Of a DNA stretch of 64,000 bases, positions 9,895 through 19,700 are shown piece after piece. Within the stretch, counting starts at the first letter, position 1. Every line of letters begins with the position of its first letter. Source of the DNA: Streptomyces sp. NBC_00704. Lineage in GTDB: Bacteria; Actinomycetota; Actinomycetes; Streptomycetales; Streptomycetaceae. The position numbers and the translations under genes are program-made. A model generated the notes under the pieces. It worked only from the letters and a program-made list of their open reading frames with translations. It ran no database searches and had not been told where the DNA came from. The DNA lies in contig NZ_CP109000.1 of the NCBI RefSeq assembly GCF_036226605.1, positions 2,352,501 to 2,416,500 of the forward strand, written 5' to 3'.

Positions 9895-12800
9895 TCAGAA
9901 CCCGAAATCAATATCATCCCCGTAGTCGAAACGTTCCTTGAATTTGTCAATTTCGATCCCCTTTGGTGCCCATTGGTCGTACACTTTCCCGTCTCTTACC
10001 ACCACAGTGTGATGGAACCAGCTCTCACCGAGTTCCGGAGTACCCGGCCCCTTAGGCCGATATGGCCCCATAGGGAGATCTTTGCCGCCCGGACCGTGGA
10101 ATGTGAAAATTTTTCCGCCATTTGCGGCGGCATGCTCGGCTGCCCACCCATCACAGCCCGCATTGTGAACCAGAACCGGCGTGTCGCCCGCCAGGACATA
10201 GTACGTGTGCAGGTCTTCTACCGTCAGGTTGTACGTGCGGGCATGCTTGCTGAAGGGACGGTTGGCCTGGATACTGACCGCTTCACCCTTGTCAGTGAGC
10301 AAGGTCATGCCGGGAGCCAGGTTGCGCGCCTCGACCCAACGTTTCGCGGACGGCGACCAGAAGGGATGCTCGTAAGTTGCCGTCACCTGCGCGACACCGT
10401 TTTCGGTGGCGACTACGAGTTCGTTGAAGTGCTTGTCGTCCTCGGTGACGATGAGGCGGGTTACTTTTCTCGCTCCGGATTGGCCGGTTTCAGGGTCGGT
10501 GGCCCATACTTCGTCGCCGATTCCGACATCTTCGATGTCCTTTTTCTCACCGTCCGCCATCAGGACGTCGGTGCCGGCAAGGAAACACTGACTGCAGGGG
10601 CGCTTGATCGCACTCTTTGAACCACCGCGCGCTGCGGGGCCCAGCGCGAGGCCCTCAGAGAACCCGACGGATGAGTCGGACCCCACGTAAAATCCGGCGT
10701 CAAGATTCCCCTGATGGTAGACGGCCAGGTAGTATCTCAACCTATCGCAGTCGACATCTTGACATGCCTGAAGCATTGCACCGGTCTGCACGAGCCAACG
10801 CGCTTCATTATCACGAGGATCGTGCCACTGGATTTCGAAGTCGTAGTAGCGATGGAATGCCTTGATAAATGCAGGATCGTCGGGAATTGGAATGTCGCCG
10901 CCGTCGGGTCCCACATATGCAAGGTCGCTTACTGAAAGAGATTTGTTCGTGGAAGATTCACTCGTAGTCTTACCGGTGGTCTTCTTTTTCTTGGCCTTTA
11001 CCGTCTCGTCGATGGTGCCGCCGTTGGCCGTGCAGTTCAGGTAGTAGGCACAGTTGTCGAGCTTCAGGCCGGACGGGTCGGTGATGGTGATGGGGTTGTT
11101 GTTGGCGTAGGTATAGCCATGGAGTTGCTGAGGGTCGGTCAGGTCCATGATCGGGTCGACGCTGAGGAAGCGGCCGATCGAGGGGTCGTATTCGCGGGCT
11201 CCGAGGTGGGTCAGGCCTGTGTCTGTGTCCTTGGTGCCGCCTACGAAGCCCTTGTCACCCGACCAGGGTCCGAGCTGGGCGCCGCGCGGGTTGCCGAAGA
11301 TGCCCGTCTTTCTGCGGGTGATCGCCTGGGCCGCGTCCGCCGTGACCTGGGTCGTGGTCGTGCCGTGGTGGTCGGCGAGCAGGAAGGTGAGCTTGCCGCC
11401 GGTGCGCATGGCGACCGTCTGGGCGCCGGTGCTGTAGTAGCGGGTGCCCGTGGCCTTGCCGGCCTTGTCGATGGTGAGCTCGTTGCCCCCGGGGAGGTAG
11501 AGCGTCGTGCCGGTCGAGTCGGTGCGGGTCAGGCGCTGTCCGTCGGCGTCGTAGGTGTAGCTGGTGGACTTTCCGCCGTCGGTGACCGACTTGAGGTGGC
11601 CTTCGTCGTCCCAGACCAGGTCCTGGCCGACAGTTGTCGTGCCGCCCTGCTTGAAGGTGCGGGTCTTCGTGCTGCCCGCCTCGTACGTGTAGGTCTCCGT
11701 GTGCGGGTCGGTGCCCGTCTGGGTGACACCGGGCAGGTTGTGCGTGCCGGCGGCGGGCTCGGTGTAGGTGCGGATCGTGTCCGCCGTCGGGCCCGCGGCC
11801 GTCTTGTGCTGGGTTTCGGTCTTGCGGTTGCCGAGCGCGTCGTAGGTGTAGGTCGTCCAGTACGGGTCCTGGCCTCCGACCACGGTGTCGGCGGGAGCGT
11901 CGGCGCACGCGCTGCCCGTGTTCGTCCACGCCTCCGTGATACGGGCGAGCCCGTCCAGGGTGAAGCACTGGGTGTCGGTCGTGCGTGCCGCGTCCTGGCC
12001 GTAGTTGGTGTTGATCCGGGTGATGTTGCCGGCCGGGTCGTAGGTGTAGTGCGAGTCCTCGATCCGCTGGGGAGCTGTGTCCCGGTCGGTGTAGGCGTCT
12101 GTCAGCGCACCGGTGTGGTCGTCGAAGACGCTGGTGGTGACCATGTGCCGGCCGAACGCGCCGTACTCGAGGCGGGTGTTGCGACCGTAGTGGTCGTAGA
12201 CGGTCTCCGAGATCAGAGGGCCGCTTACTTCGGCGCTGAATTGGGTCAACAGGCCGGCGGTGTCGTAGTCGGTGGTGACGAATTCGAACGGCAGGTCGGA
12301 GATCTCGGGTTGCTCGGTGCCCTTGAGCAGCCCGGTGTTGTCGTCGTAGAAGTTGAACCACTCGTAGCTTGCCGCGGGTACGCCCAGGCCCTCCGGCACG
12401 GTGACCTTGGTGCCGACAGGCTGGTAGTAGGCGTTGTACTCGGTGATCTCGCTGACGTAGGCCTTGTCGCCGATGTAGCGGGTGGTCTTGGCGGGCTGGC
12501 CCTTGGCGATCTCGTCGTAGGTCCAGGACGACAGCGTCGTCGTGCCCTTCTTCACAGCCGTTTTGCGGCCGAGGGCGTCGTAGTCGGTGTGGAGGGTGAT
12601 GTTGCGGGCGTCGGTGACGTCGCTGACCCGGTCGGCCTTGTCGTAGACCGTGTGGGACTCGCCCGTGTCCGGGTCGTCGACGACGGTCTTGCGGCCTCGG
12701 ACGTCGTAGGTGTACTGCCATTTCGCCCCGGAGGCGTCGGTGACCTGTTCGAGCTGACCGTGGCTGTCGTACCGGTAGGCGACGGACTGCGACGACGTGC

Positions 12801-15800
12801 GTGCCGCGTCCGTGTACTGCTTGAGTTCCACCGTGCGGCCGAGCGCGTCCACCACCGTGGTGGTCGCGGTGCCGCCCTTGGGCGGGATCACCGTGGTGGT
12901 GTCGCCCGTGTAGCTGGTGGTGGTGCGCTTGGTCTCGTCGCCGAACTTCTTCGCGATGACGGCGGTGGGCCGGCCCGCGCCGTCGAAGACGGTCTCGGTG
13001 GACGACGGGTACTTCGTGTCCTCGCCGGTCACGAGGACCGGTTCGGGGGTGCCCGTCGTGAAGTAGGCGCCCGACGAACGCCACGCCTCGCCACGCGTGT
13101 TGTAGAACGACTCGGACACCAGGCGGCCGGCCCGGTCCGGGGACGTCTCCTGCGTCTGGCGCTCCCGGAGAAGGCCGTCGTAGAAGGCGTAGCTGGTCTG
13201 GTACTTGGAGTTGTGGTCGAGGCGCTTGCTGGTGACGACCGCGGGGCCGTCGGCACGGACCAGGTAGGCGTAGGAGTAGTTCGGGGCGTTGGGGAGGGAC
13301 GCCGCCGAGCGGGTCGGCAGCCACACCTTGCTCACGCGGCCGAGGCCGTCGTACGCCGTGGTCGTGACATTGCCGTTGGCGTCCTTCGCCTCCGTCGGCT
13401 GCCCTCGCAACGGGTCGAGCTTGGTCGTCGCGGTGTGGCCGAGGGGGTTGGTCACCGTCGTCGCGGTGGGGTTCTCGCCGGTGGCGGGCGCGTAGGAGGT
13501 GGTCGTGATCTCGCCGTACGCGTCGGCGGCCGCCAGGGCCCGGCCGTACTGGTCGTAGCAGAGCTGGTTCTTGGCCGTTCCGCAGACGCTGGGAACGGAG
13601 CCGACCGTGTCGTAGCCGGTGCCCTTCCCGTTGATGCGGTCGGTCTTGGTCACCAGGCCCTTGGTCGGCGCCACGCCGAAGGCCGCGTTGTCGTAGTAGG
13701 TGCGTACGTCGTCGATGACGTCCGCGGGACGCTCGGCCGTGACGCTGCACAGACGGGCCACGGTCTCGGTACGGGAGACGGCGCTGAGGATCCAGGCGCT
13801 GGTGTTGCGGGCGTAGGTCGTGGTGGTGCACTTCTCGTCGCCGACCACGGTGTCGCTGGTGGTTTTGGCGATGTCGCCGTGTTCGGCGACCTGCGTGACC
13901 ATGCCGTACGCGTCGAAGGCCCGTGTGGTCTTCGTGGTACGGGTGCCGCCGGTGACCGTGCTGCGGGTCTCCTCGGCCGCGACGCCTGTGTGATAGGCGG
14001 TGAGGGCGGGGAGGTCCGCTTCCGTGCGGGATCGCGTCGCGGTCGCGGCGGAGCGCCAGGGCGTGTAGGAGGTCGCCGAGACGAGCGCGCCGCCGTCGCC
14101 GTTGTAGGTCGCGTTCTCGCGGACCATCCCGGCGAACTGCTCGCGGTCGGTGACGGCCGCTCCCGCCGAGTCCTTCACGTCGGCGCCGTCGATGCCCCGG
14201 AAGTACCGGGTCTCCGCCAGGGTGCGGGCGTCCAGCCCTGCTCCCTTGCGGGTCTGGACCCGCTCGTACCCGCGGGAGACCGAGTAGGTACGGTCCTTGG
14301 TCTTGGCGAACTCGTCCGTGCTCTTGGCCCACTTGGCGCCGCCGAGATACGCGTACTCGGTCACGACGTCGGGGGACTCGACGAGGTTGTCGCCCTCGAC
14401 GACTCGCTTGACCGGGTAGATGACGAACCAGTCCTGCTTGGCCGTCTCGCCCTCGAAGGGCCACTTGACCGGGTAGCAGCGAGTGGTGTTCGTCCCGTCA
14501 GCCGGGGGCAGCGTGGTGGCGGTGCAGTCGGGGTCGTAGTAGTCGACGCCGATGGTGCCCCCGGTCTCGGTCTTGACCTGCGACATCCGCAGCCGGACGA
14601 ACGGCGCCAGGCCGTCACCCAGTTTGTCGACGCGGTTGGGCTTCTGCACGCCTGTGAAGGTGACGGCGGGCAGGATTTCGGCAGTCCCCGTCTTGCCGGT
14701 GTGCTGAATGGACTTCAGCCACATCGGGGTGGATATGCCGTCGCCGGAAGGGGGGAAGTCCTGTGCCAGGGTCCAGGTGTCGACGTCCTTGTACACACCG
14801 CCGGTGAGGATCCTGGTCGTGATGGTGGAGAGGCGCTTCTGCGACCAGAACGTCGGCGAGTACTGGTCCTTGCACTCGGTGGAGCCGTCCTTGCAGTACT
14901 GGTCGTAGGGGACGTCCGGCCAGTGCGAGGCGTTGGTCTGGTCGAAGGTGCAGCCGCTCAGGCAGCGCGACGACACGCCGAACTGGACCTGGCCCGCGGC
15001 CTTGCCCGTGTAGACGGCGTCGTCGCGCAGACCGTAGTCGATGTGGTCCAGCCAGCCGCCGCGCACGTACGGGGTGACCGTGGCCTTGCCGGTCGTCGTC
15101 GAGACGTTGCGTCCGTAGTTGTTGGACTCCTTGGACCAGTAGTAGGCCATCGCGTTGCCGCGCGGGTCGACGACGTAGTCCAGCTGCCAGCGCCAGGCCT
15201 GCTGGCACCAGGCCGACGCGAAGGAGGAGTTGTAGCAGGGCTCGCCGGAGTGGTTGCCGAAGACCGGCGCGGTCCAAGTCGAGTTGGTCACCGGGTCGTC
15301 GGCGGCCGTGCCGTGGTCGCTCCAGCCCGGAAGCCGGTTGCGGCCGAAGAAGTACTGCGTTCCGTCAGCCGAGGTGACCTTCCAGTACTCGCCCTTGCCG
15401 TCGACCCCGGTCGTGCCGTCGTCACCGTTGACGGCGCCGGTGAGCTTCTCCACCTTTTCGGCCGAGTCGTCGGCCGGGTGCCACCCCTCGGTCTTGTCGA
15501 AGACCAGGTCGACGCTCTTGCCGCCCAGGGACATGACGGCGTTGTCGTTGTACCAGCACTGGTCGCCGACCTTGGTGGTGTTGGTCGCGCCGGCCTTGTC
15601 CTTGTCGTCCTCGCAGGACTTGTAGCGGCGCTCGATGTATCCGGGCTGCCAGTCCCAGCCGTCGCCGATCCAGGAGGGCTGGTTGTTGGAGGCCGAGGTG
15701 CGGCCGTCCACTGCCTGCGAGCTGTAGCCGAGGGAGACCGCGGGCTTCAGACCGCCGGGCACCGCCGGTGCGTCGATCGGGTACGACCAGGAGAATCCGC

Positions 15801-16617
15801 CGGTCGCGCCGCCCGCCGTCCACGAGCCGGAGGGTTGCAGGGAGGTCGCCTTGTAGTCGCCGGCGGCCCCCGAGGCCGCGGCGGTGGCCGCCAGCACGGT
15901 AGCGGTCCTGGACGTCCCGGAGGCCGTGGACAGGGGGGCGCTCGCGGTGAGCGTTCCGGCCTTCGTGTCGTTGGTCGTGGCCAGGGGCCTCGCGATGCGG
16001 CATGCCGACTCGTCCGGCGTGGTCAGCGCACAGGCAGGCAGTTGAACCAACCGCAGGCGGGCCGCCCAGTCACCGCCGTACGCACCCTTGAACGAGTTGT
16101 AGTCCACCTGGACCGAGGCGCTGCCCGGCGCCGCACTGTTTCCGTCCGCCGCTGCGAGCGAGAACAGGAGACCCTCGACGCCGGCCTTGCGGGTCGTCTT
16201 CTGGTCGGCGAGACGGACGGTCGCCGTGGTGGGAGCCGGCGCGGCCGTGTTCGTCGGGACCTTCGTGGACGTCTTGGCTGAGGCCGGTGGCCGGGCCGGG
16301 GATGCCGCGAGAGCCAGCGGCAGCGAACCAGCCTTCCGCAGGGACGCCTTGGTCTCCGACGGGACGAGCTTCACGGTCGCCGTGCCCGCGGTCGGCCAGG
16401 TGACCTTCGGCGCCTTCCACGGACGCGCGGCGTCGGAGCGCTTGTCGGTGCTGCCCACGGCCGCCGTCTTCACGGCCACCGTCGGTGGCTGCTTCGGCCG
16501 GGGAGTGCCGGCCCCCTTGGCCGAGGGAGCCGCGGCCAGACTGTTCGCGGGAAGCAACCCGACTATGAGGGCAGCGCAGATCACGCTGCCCCATCTACGC
16601 GCGCCGTACCGGCTCAC
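9895..16617 (-). CDS. Secreted RHS polymorphic toxin with HINT domain and C-terminal toxin tip
   Basis: A 2240-residue effector. A signal peptide occupies about residues 1-30 (VICAALIVGLLPANSLAAAP). A long beta-rich region of YD/RHS repeats (YDxxGR, YTYDxxG patterns) ends in the RHS core signature LTHLGAREYDPSIGRFLSVD and DPSGL. A spacer and a HINT autoprotease domain follow (about 2008-2153: CFLAGTDVLMADG, TATYEHPFW, TPVLVHNAG). The last 87 residues are the toxin tip. They contain Cys2155, a WFHHTVVV motif (His2202/2203) and VYDQW (Asp2214), which could form a Cys-His-Asp papain-like site; this is inference. The tip-coding DNA is AT-richer than the rest. GTG start with GAGGGG upstream. The upstream partner is the FG-GAP protein and the downstream gene is the immunity candidate. 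Confidence 0.9.
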   Translation of the reverse strand: MSRYGARRWGSVICAALIVGLLPANSLAAAPSAKGAGTPRPKQPPTVAVKTAAVGSTDKRSDAARPWKAPKVTWPTAGTATVKLVPSETKASLRKAGSLPLALAASPARPPASAKTSTKVPTNTAAPAPTTATVRLADQKTTRKAGVEGLLFSLAAADGNSAAPGSASVQVDYNSFKGAYGGDWAARLRLVQLPACALTTPDESACRIARPLATTNDTKAGTLTASAPLSTASGTSRTATVLAATAAASGAAGDYKATSLQPSGSWTAGGATGGFSWSYPIDAPAVPGGLKPAVSLGYSSQAVDGRTSASNNQPSWIGDGWDWQPGYIERRYKSCEDDKDKAGATNTTKVGDQCWYNDNAVMSLGGKSVDLVFDKTEGWHPADDSAEKVEKLTGAVNGDDGTTGVDGKGEYWKVTSADGTQYFFGRNRLPGWSDHGTAADDPVTNSTWTAPVFGNHSGEPCYNSSFASAWCQQAWRWQLDYVVDPRGNAMAYYWSKESNNYGRNVSTTTGKATVTPYVRGGWLDHIDYGLRDDAVYTGKAAGQVQFGVSSRCLSGCTFDQTNASHWPDVPYDQYCKDGSTECKDQYSPTFWSQKRLSTITTRILTGGVYKDVDTWTLAQDFPPSGDGISTPMWLKSIQHTGKTGTAEILPAVTFTGVQKPNRVDKLGDGLAPFVRLRMSQVKTETGGTIGVDYYDPDCTATTLPPADGTNTTRCYPVKWPFEGETAKQDWFVIYPVKRVVEGDNLVESPDVVTEYAYLGGAKWAKSTDEFAKTKDRTYSVSRGYERVQTRKGAGLDARTLAETRYFRGIDGADVKDSAGAAVTDREQFAGMVRENATYNGDGGALVSATSYTPWRSAATATRSRTEADLPALTAYHTGVAAEETRSTVTGGTRTTKTTRAFDAYGMVTQVAEHGDIAKTTSDTVVGDEKCTTTTYARNTSAWILSAVSRTETVARLCSVTAERPADVIDDVRTYYDNAAFGVAPTKGLVTKTDRINGKGTGYDTVGSVPSVCGTAKNQLCYDQYGRALAAADAYGEITTTSYAPATGENPTATTVTNPLGHTATTKLDPLRGQPTEAKDANGNVTTTAYDGLGRVSKVWLPTRSAASLPNAPNYSYAYLVRADGPAVVTSKRLDHNSKYQTSYAFYDGLLRERQTQETSPDRAGRLVSESFYNTRGEAWRSSGAYFTTGTPEPVLVTGEDTKYPSSTETVFDGAGRPTAVIAKKFGDETKRTTTSYTGDTTTVIPPKGGTATTTVVDALGRTVELKQYTDAARTSSQSVAYRYDSHGQLEQVTDASGAKWQYTYDVRGRKTVVDDPDTGESHTVYDKADRVSDVTDARNITLHTDYDALGRKTAVKKGTTTLSSWTYDEIAKGQPAKTTRYIGDKAYVSEITEYNAYYQPVGTKVTVPEGLGVPAASYEWFNFYDDNTGLLKGTEQPEISDLPFEFVTTDYDTAGLLTQFSAEVSGPLISETVYDHYGRNTRLEYGAFGRHMVTTSVFDDHTGALTDAYTDRDTAPQRIEDSHYTYDPAGNITRINTNYGQDAARTTDTQCFTLDGLARITEAWTNTGSACADAPADTVVGGQDPYWTTYTYDALGNRKTETQHKTAAGPTADTIRTYTEPAAGTHNLPGVTQTGTDPHTETYTYEAGSTKTRTFKQGGTTTVGQDLVWDDEGHLKSVTDGGKSTSYTYDADGQRLTRTDSTGTTLYLPGGNELTIDKAGKATGTRYYSTGAQTVAMRTGGKLTFLLADHHGTTTTQVTADAAQAITRRKTGIFGNPRGAQLGPWSGDKGFVGGTKDTDTGLTHLGAREYDPSIGRFLSVDPIMDLTDPQQLHGYTYANNNPITITDPSGLKLDNCAYYLNCTANGGTIDETVKAKKKKTTGKTTSESSTNKSLSVSDLAYVGPDGGDIPIPDDPAFIKAFHRYYDFEIQWHDPRDNEARWLVQTGAMLQACQDVDCDRLRYYLAVYHQGNLDAGFYVGSDSSVGFSEGLALGPAARGGSKSAIKRPCSQCFLAGTDVLMADGEKKDIEDVGIGDEVWATDPETGQSGARKVTRLIVTEDDKHFNELVVATENGVAQVTATYEHPFWSPSAKRWVEARNLAPGMTLLTDKGEAVSIQANRPFSKHARTYNLTVEDLHTYYVLAGDTPVLVHNAGCDGWAAEHAAANGGKIFTFHGPGGKDLPMGPYRPKGPGTPELGESWFHHTVVVRDGKVYDQWAPKGIEIDKFKERFDYGDDIDFGF

Positions 16618-16708
16618 GCCCCACCCCTCGTGACGGTGATCGAATCTTCAGGACAACAGCAGTGGTCAGCCGCCGGAGCACCGCTGGGCGGGGCGATCGG
16701 CGGTGGCG

Positions 16709-16738
16709 CCGGGAGCGGTGAAGGACTGCCGCTCCCGG
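16709..16738 (-). terminator. Hairpin between the FG-GAP and RHS genes
   Basis: Perfect 10-bp arms (CCGGGAGCGG with CCGCTCCCGG) and a 10-base loop lie in the 134-base gap between the FG-GAP gene and the RHS gene, both on the minus strand. No U tract follows, so partial termination or transcript stabilisation between the two genes is more likely than a full stop. Confidence 0.45.
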
Positions 16739-16751
16739 CTTCGGGCCCCGC

Positions 16752-19700
16752 TCAGGGGGTGTTGCGAGTGATGAGAGACGTGTGCAGGAAGTCCCAGGCG
16801 CCGACCCAACTGGCCACGCCGGTCATCGTGCTGTCGGCCCGGCCCAGGTAGGTGAGCATCTTCACCGTGCCGTCGCCCATGTCGTGCACCGCGCCCAGGT
16901 CGTCTCGTCCGTCACCGTTGTAGTCGCCGGACGTGATCAGCATCTTCTGGAAGTTCAGCTTGCCGGCGTCCGCGCTGGTGGCGATCTTCGGGGAAGCGAA
17001 CGTTCCGATTCCCGACGAGAGGCTGACGAAGGTGTGGACCCTGTCGCTGGTATCCGGATAGTCGTACCAGGTCGCGACGTCGTCCAGCCCGTCACCGTTG
17101 AAGTCGCCGGCGTAGAAGCCGGTGCGGTTCCAGTCGCCCCAGTTGGTCACGGCGAGGGACTGCACCGGTGCCTTGAACCCGCCTTCCGGCTGTCCCTGGA
17201 ACTGCCAGAACGTCACGGCGTCGTCAGGAGCGTCGGCGAGTGCGGCGATGTCGTCCCGCCCGTCGCCGTTGAAGTCGCCGGTCGTCAGCTTCACGATGGT
17301 GCGGTTCCACGTGCCGCTCCAACTGGCGAAGAGCGCATTGAACCCGCCCTGCACGTTCGCGGTGAAGGTGTACAGGGTGTCGCTGCCGTCGGGAGAGGCG
17401 TACCAGGCGGCGATGTCGTCGCGGCCGTCGCCGTTGAAGTCGCCCACCTGGAGGGTGGCGTTGGCGAATCCCCATTTCCCGGGGTTGGCTCCCCAGGAGA
17501 CGACCGGCGAGCGGAAGGTGCCGTCGGCCTGTCCGAGCAGCGTCCACAACTTGGTGGAACGGTCCGGGTAGTAGTACATGGCCGCGACATCGGTGCGTCC
17601 GTCGCCGTTGAAGTCGCCCGACACCTTCTTCACACTGCTCGCGGTCCAGCCGCTGAACGTGAAGGCGTCGCGCGGTGCCTTGATGGAACCGTCGGACGTA
17701 CCGGAGAGGGTGTGGATCTTGTCGCTGCCGTCGGCGTACTCACGCCAGGTGAGCATGTCGCCGTAGCCGTCTCCGTCCACGTCGCCCCGCACGGAGCTGT
17801 TGCTCGTCCACTGCGACTGGCCCTTGCCGTTGTAGACGACGAGACTGCCGCGGTCCTGAAGGAGCGCGTACCCCTCGCCGGTGGCCCCGCTCGCGGCGGC
17901 GGGGCGCCACAGCACGGTGCTGCCGTCAGCCGAGTAGACCGCGACATAGCCGTTGGCGAGGACGCGTGCGGTGGCGCCGTTGTTGCCGGCGGTGCCGCTG
18001 GACCAGAGGACCTTGTTGGCCTTCGACGTGATGACCAGGTTGCCGTCCGCCTGCATGGTGAGCTTGGCGGAGTTCGAGGAGAGGGACTGGCCGCTCGCGA
18101 GGGTGGTGCCGGCGGTGATGCGCTGACCTCCGCCGGCTCCGTCGATGAGGAAGCCCGTGCCGACGCCGGTGTAGTCGCCGCCGGTCTTGCGTCCGGCCCA
18201 GCCGATCAGGGCGTTGTCCTTCTTGCGGGCCCAGAGGTCGGGGATGCCGTCGCTGCCCAGGTCTCCGGAGGAACCGATGACCGGGTAGAGGCTCTGGGGC
18301 AGGATGCCGGAGGCGATCTTGACACGGCTGCTCGCGTTGCCCCATGTCGCGGCGTCCAGGATGCCGTTGGGGTCGCTCTTGCCGTAGGAACGGTAGAGAT
18401 CGCCGGAGGCGTTCTCCCGCAGAAGCAGGTCGGGGATGCCGTCGCCGTTGAGGTCCCCGGGGACGACGACGGTGTACTTGTCCCAGTCGGCCGCACCGGC
18501 GAGGACCGGGTGAGGGCGAACCATGTCGAGCAGGACGTTCGAGCGCATGCCGTAGTAGACCCACAGGTACTTGCCCTGCTTGACGAGCAGGTCGGGGTTC
18601 CCGTCACCGTTGAGGTCACCGCTGGTGGCGATCTGCTCCGCGTTGGACCAGTGATCGTCCCCGGTCCAGTTCGCGTCCCCCTTGCACCTGCCGCTCGTGG
18701 TCGCGACGGGGCACTTCACGTTCAATGTGAGCGGCGACTCGGCGTCGATCACTCCGGTCCCGTTGTTCGCATAGACACGAAGTTCCCTCTTGGTGCCGCT
18801 CGCTCCGCTCTCCAGCGAGACCAGGTCGTTGTACCCGTCCTGCTTCCAGTCGCCGCTGAACGTCACCTGCTGCGTGGGGAAGGCCCCGCCGCCGTTCGTC
18901 GCCGAGGAGAACTGCCCGTTGCCCTGTCCCGCGTAGGTGAGCAGCGTGCCGTTGGAGTCCGTGTTCCAGATGTCCGTGAAGCCGTCGCCGTTGAGGTCCC
19001 CGGGCTCGTCCCTCACCTGTGCGCGCGTGGCGTAGTAGAGGTAGGTGGCCGTGTCGGAACGGTTGCCCGCGGCGTCGACGCTGTAGGCGTAGATCATGTG
19101 GGGGCCGTAGGACGGCGGTGTCACCCCGAAGACGGCCGTGCTCGCAGTGGTGTCGTGCACCTCGGGGTCGCTGTCCGTCCACCAGTGGTACGAGGCGACG
19201 TCCGTGACACCGTTGGGGGCCAGGAGGAACGTGCCCTCGGACCGCGCGGGACCGGTCTGCGCAGGCCAGCCCTGGTCACCGTCGGGGAAGGCGTCGCCCT
19301 GGGACGTGATGACCGGCGGCTTGCTCGGGCGGGTGCGGTCGAGGGTGAACTTGCAGGTGGGGCTCCAGTCCGAGTACGCCCCGTCCGGGTCCTTGGCGCG
19401 CACCTTCCAGGTGTACGCGCCCGTGGGCGTACTCGCGGCGGGCAGGACCAGCGTGGCCACCCTCCCCTTCAGCGCGGGCACCGAGGTGTCGACGACCGCA
19501 GCCGAGGCGCCGGTTCTGAAGACCTGGAACTGGGCGGTGAGATTGCCGCCGTCGGGATCGTCGATCTTCGCGTGGACGCTGACGGCGGTGTTGCCCACGG
19601 TCCCGCCCGCGGAGCAGCTGGTGCGCGGGTTGGTGCCCAGACCGGTGGGAGTCTTCGGCGGATTGTTGTATTTGATCTCGAGAGTGGCGGTCTTCGGGTC

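Noticed and set aside
11119..16281. 1720-residue plus-strand open frame opposite the RHS gene
   Set aside because: Antisense shadow; Val/Gly/Arg-rich, no domain, and the opposite strand encodes clear RHS repeats.
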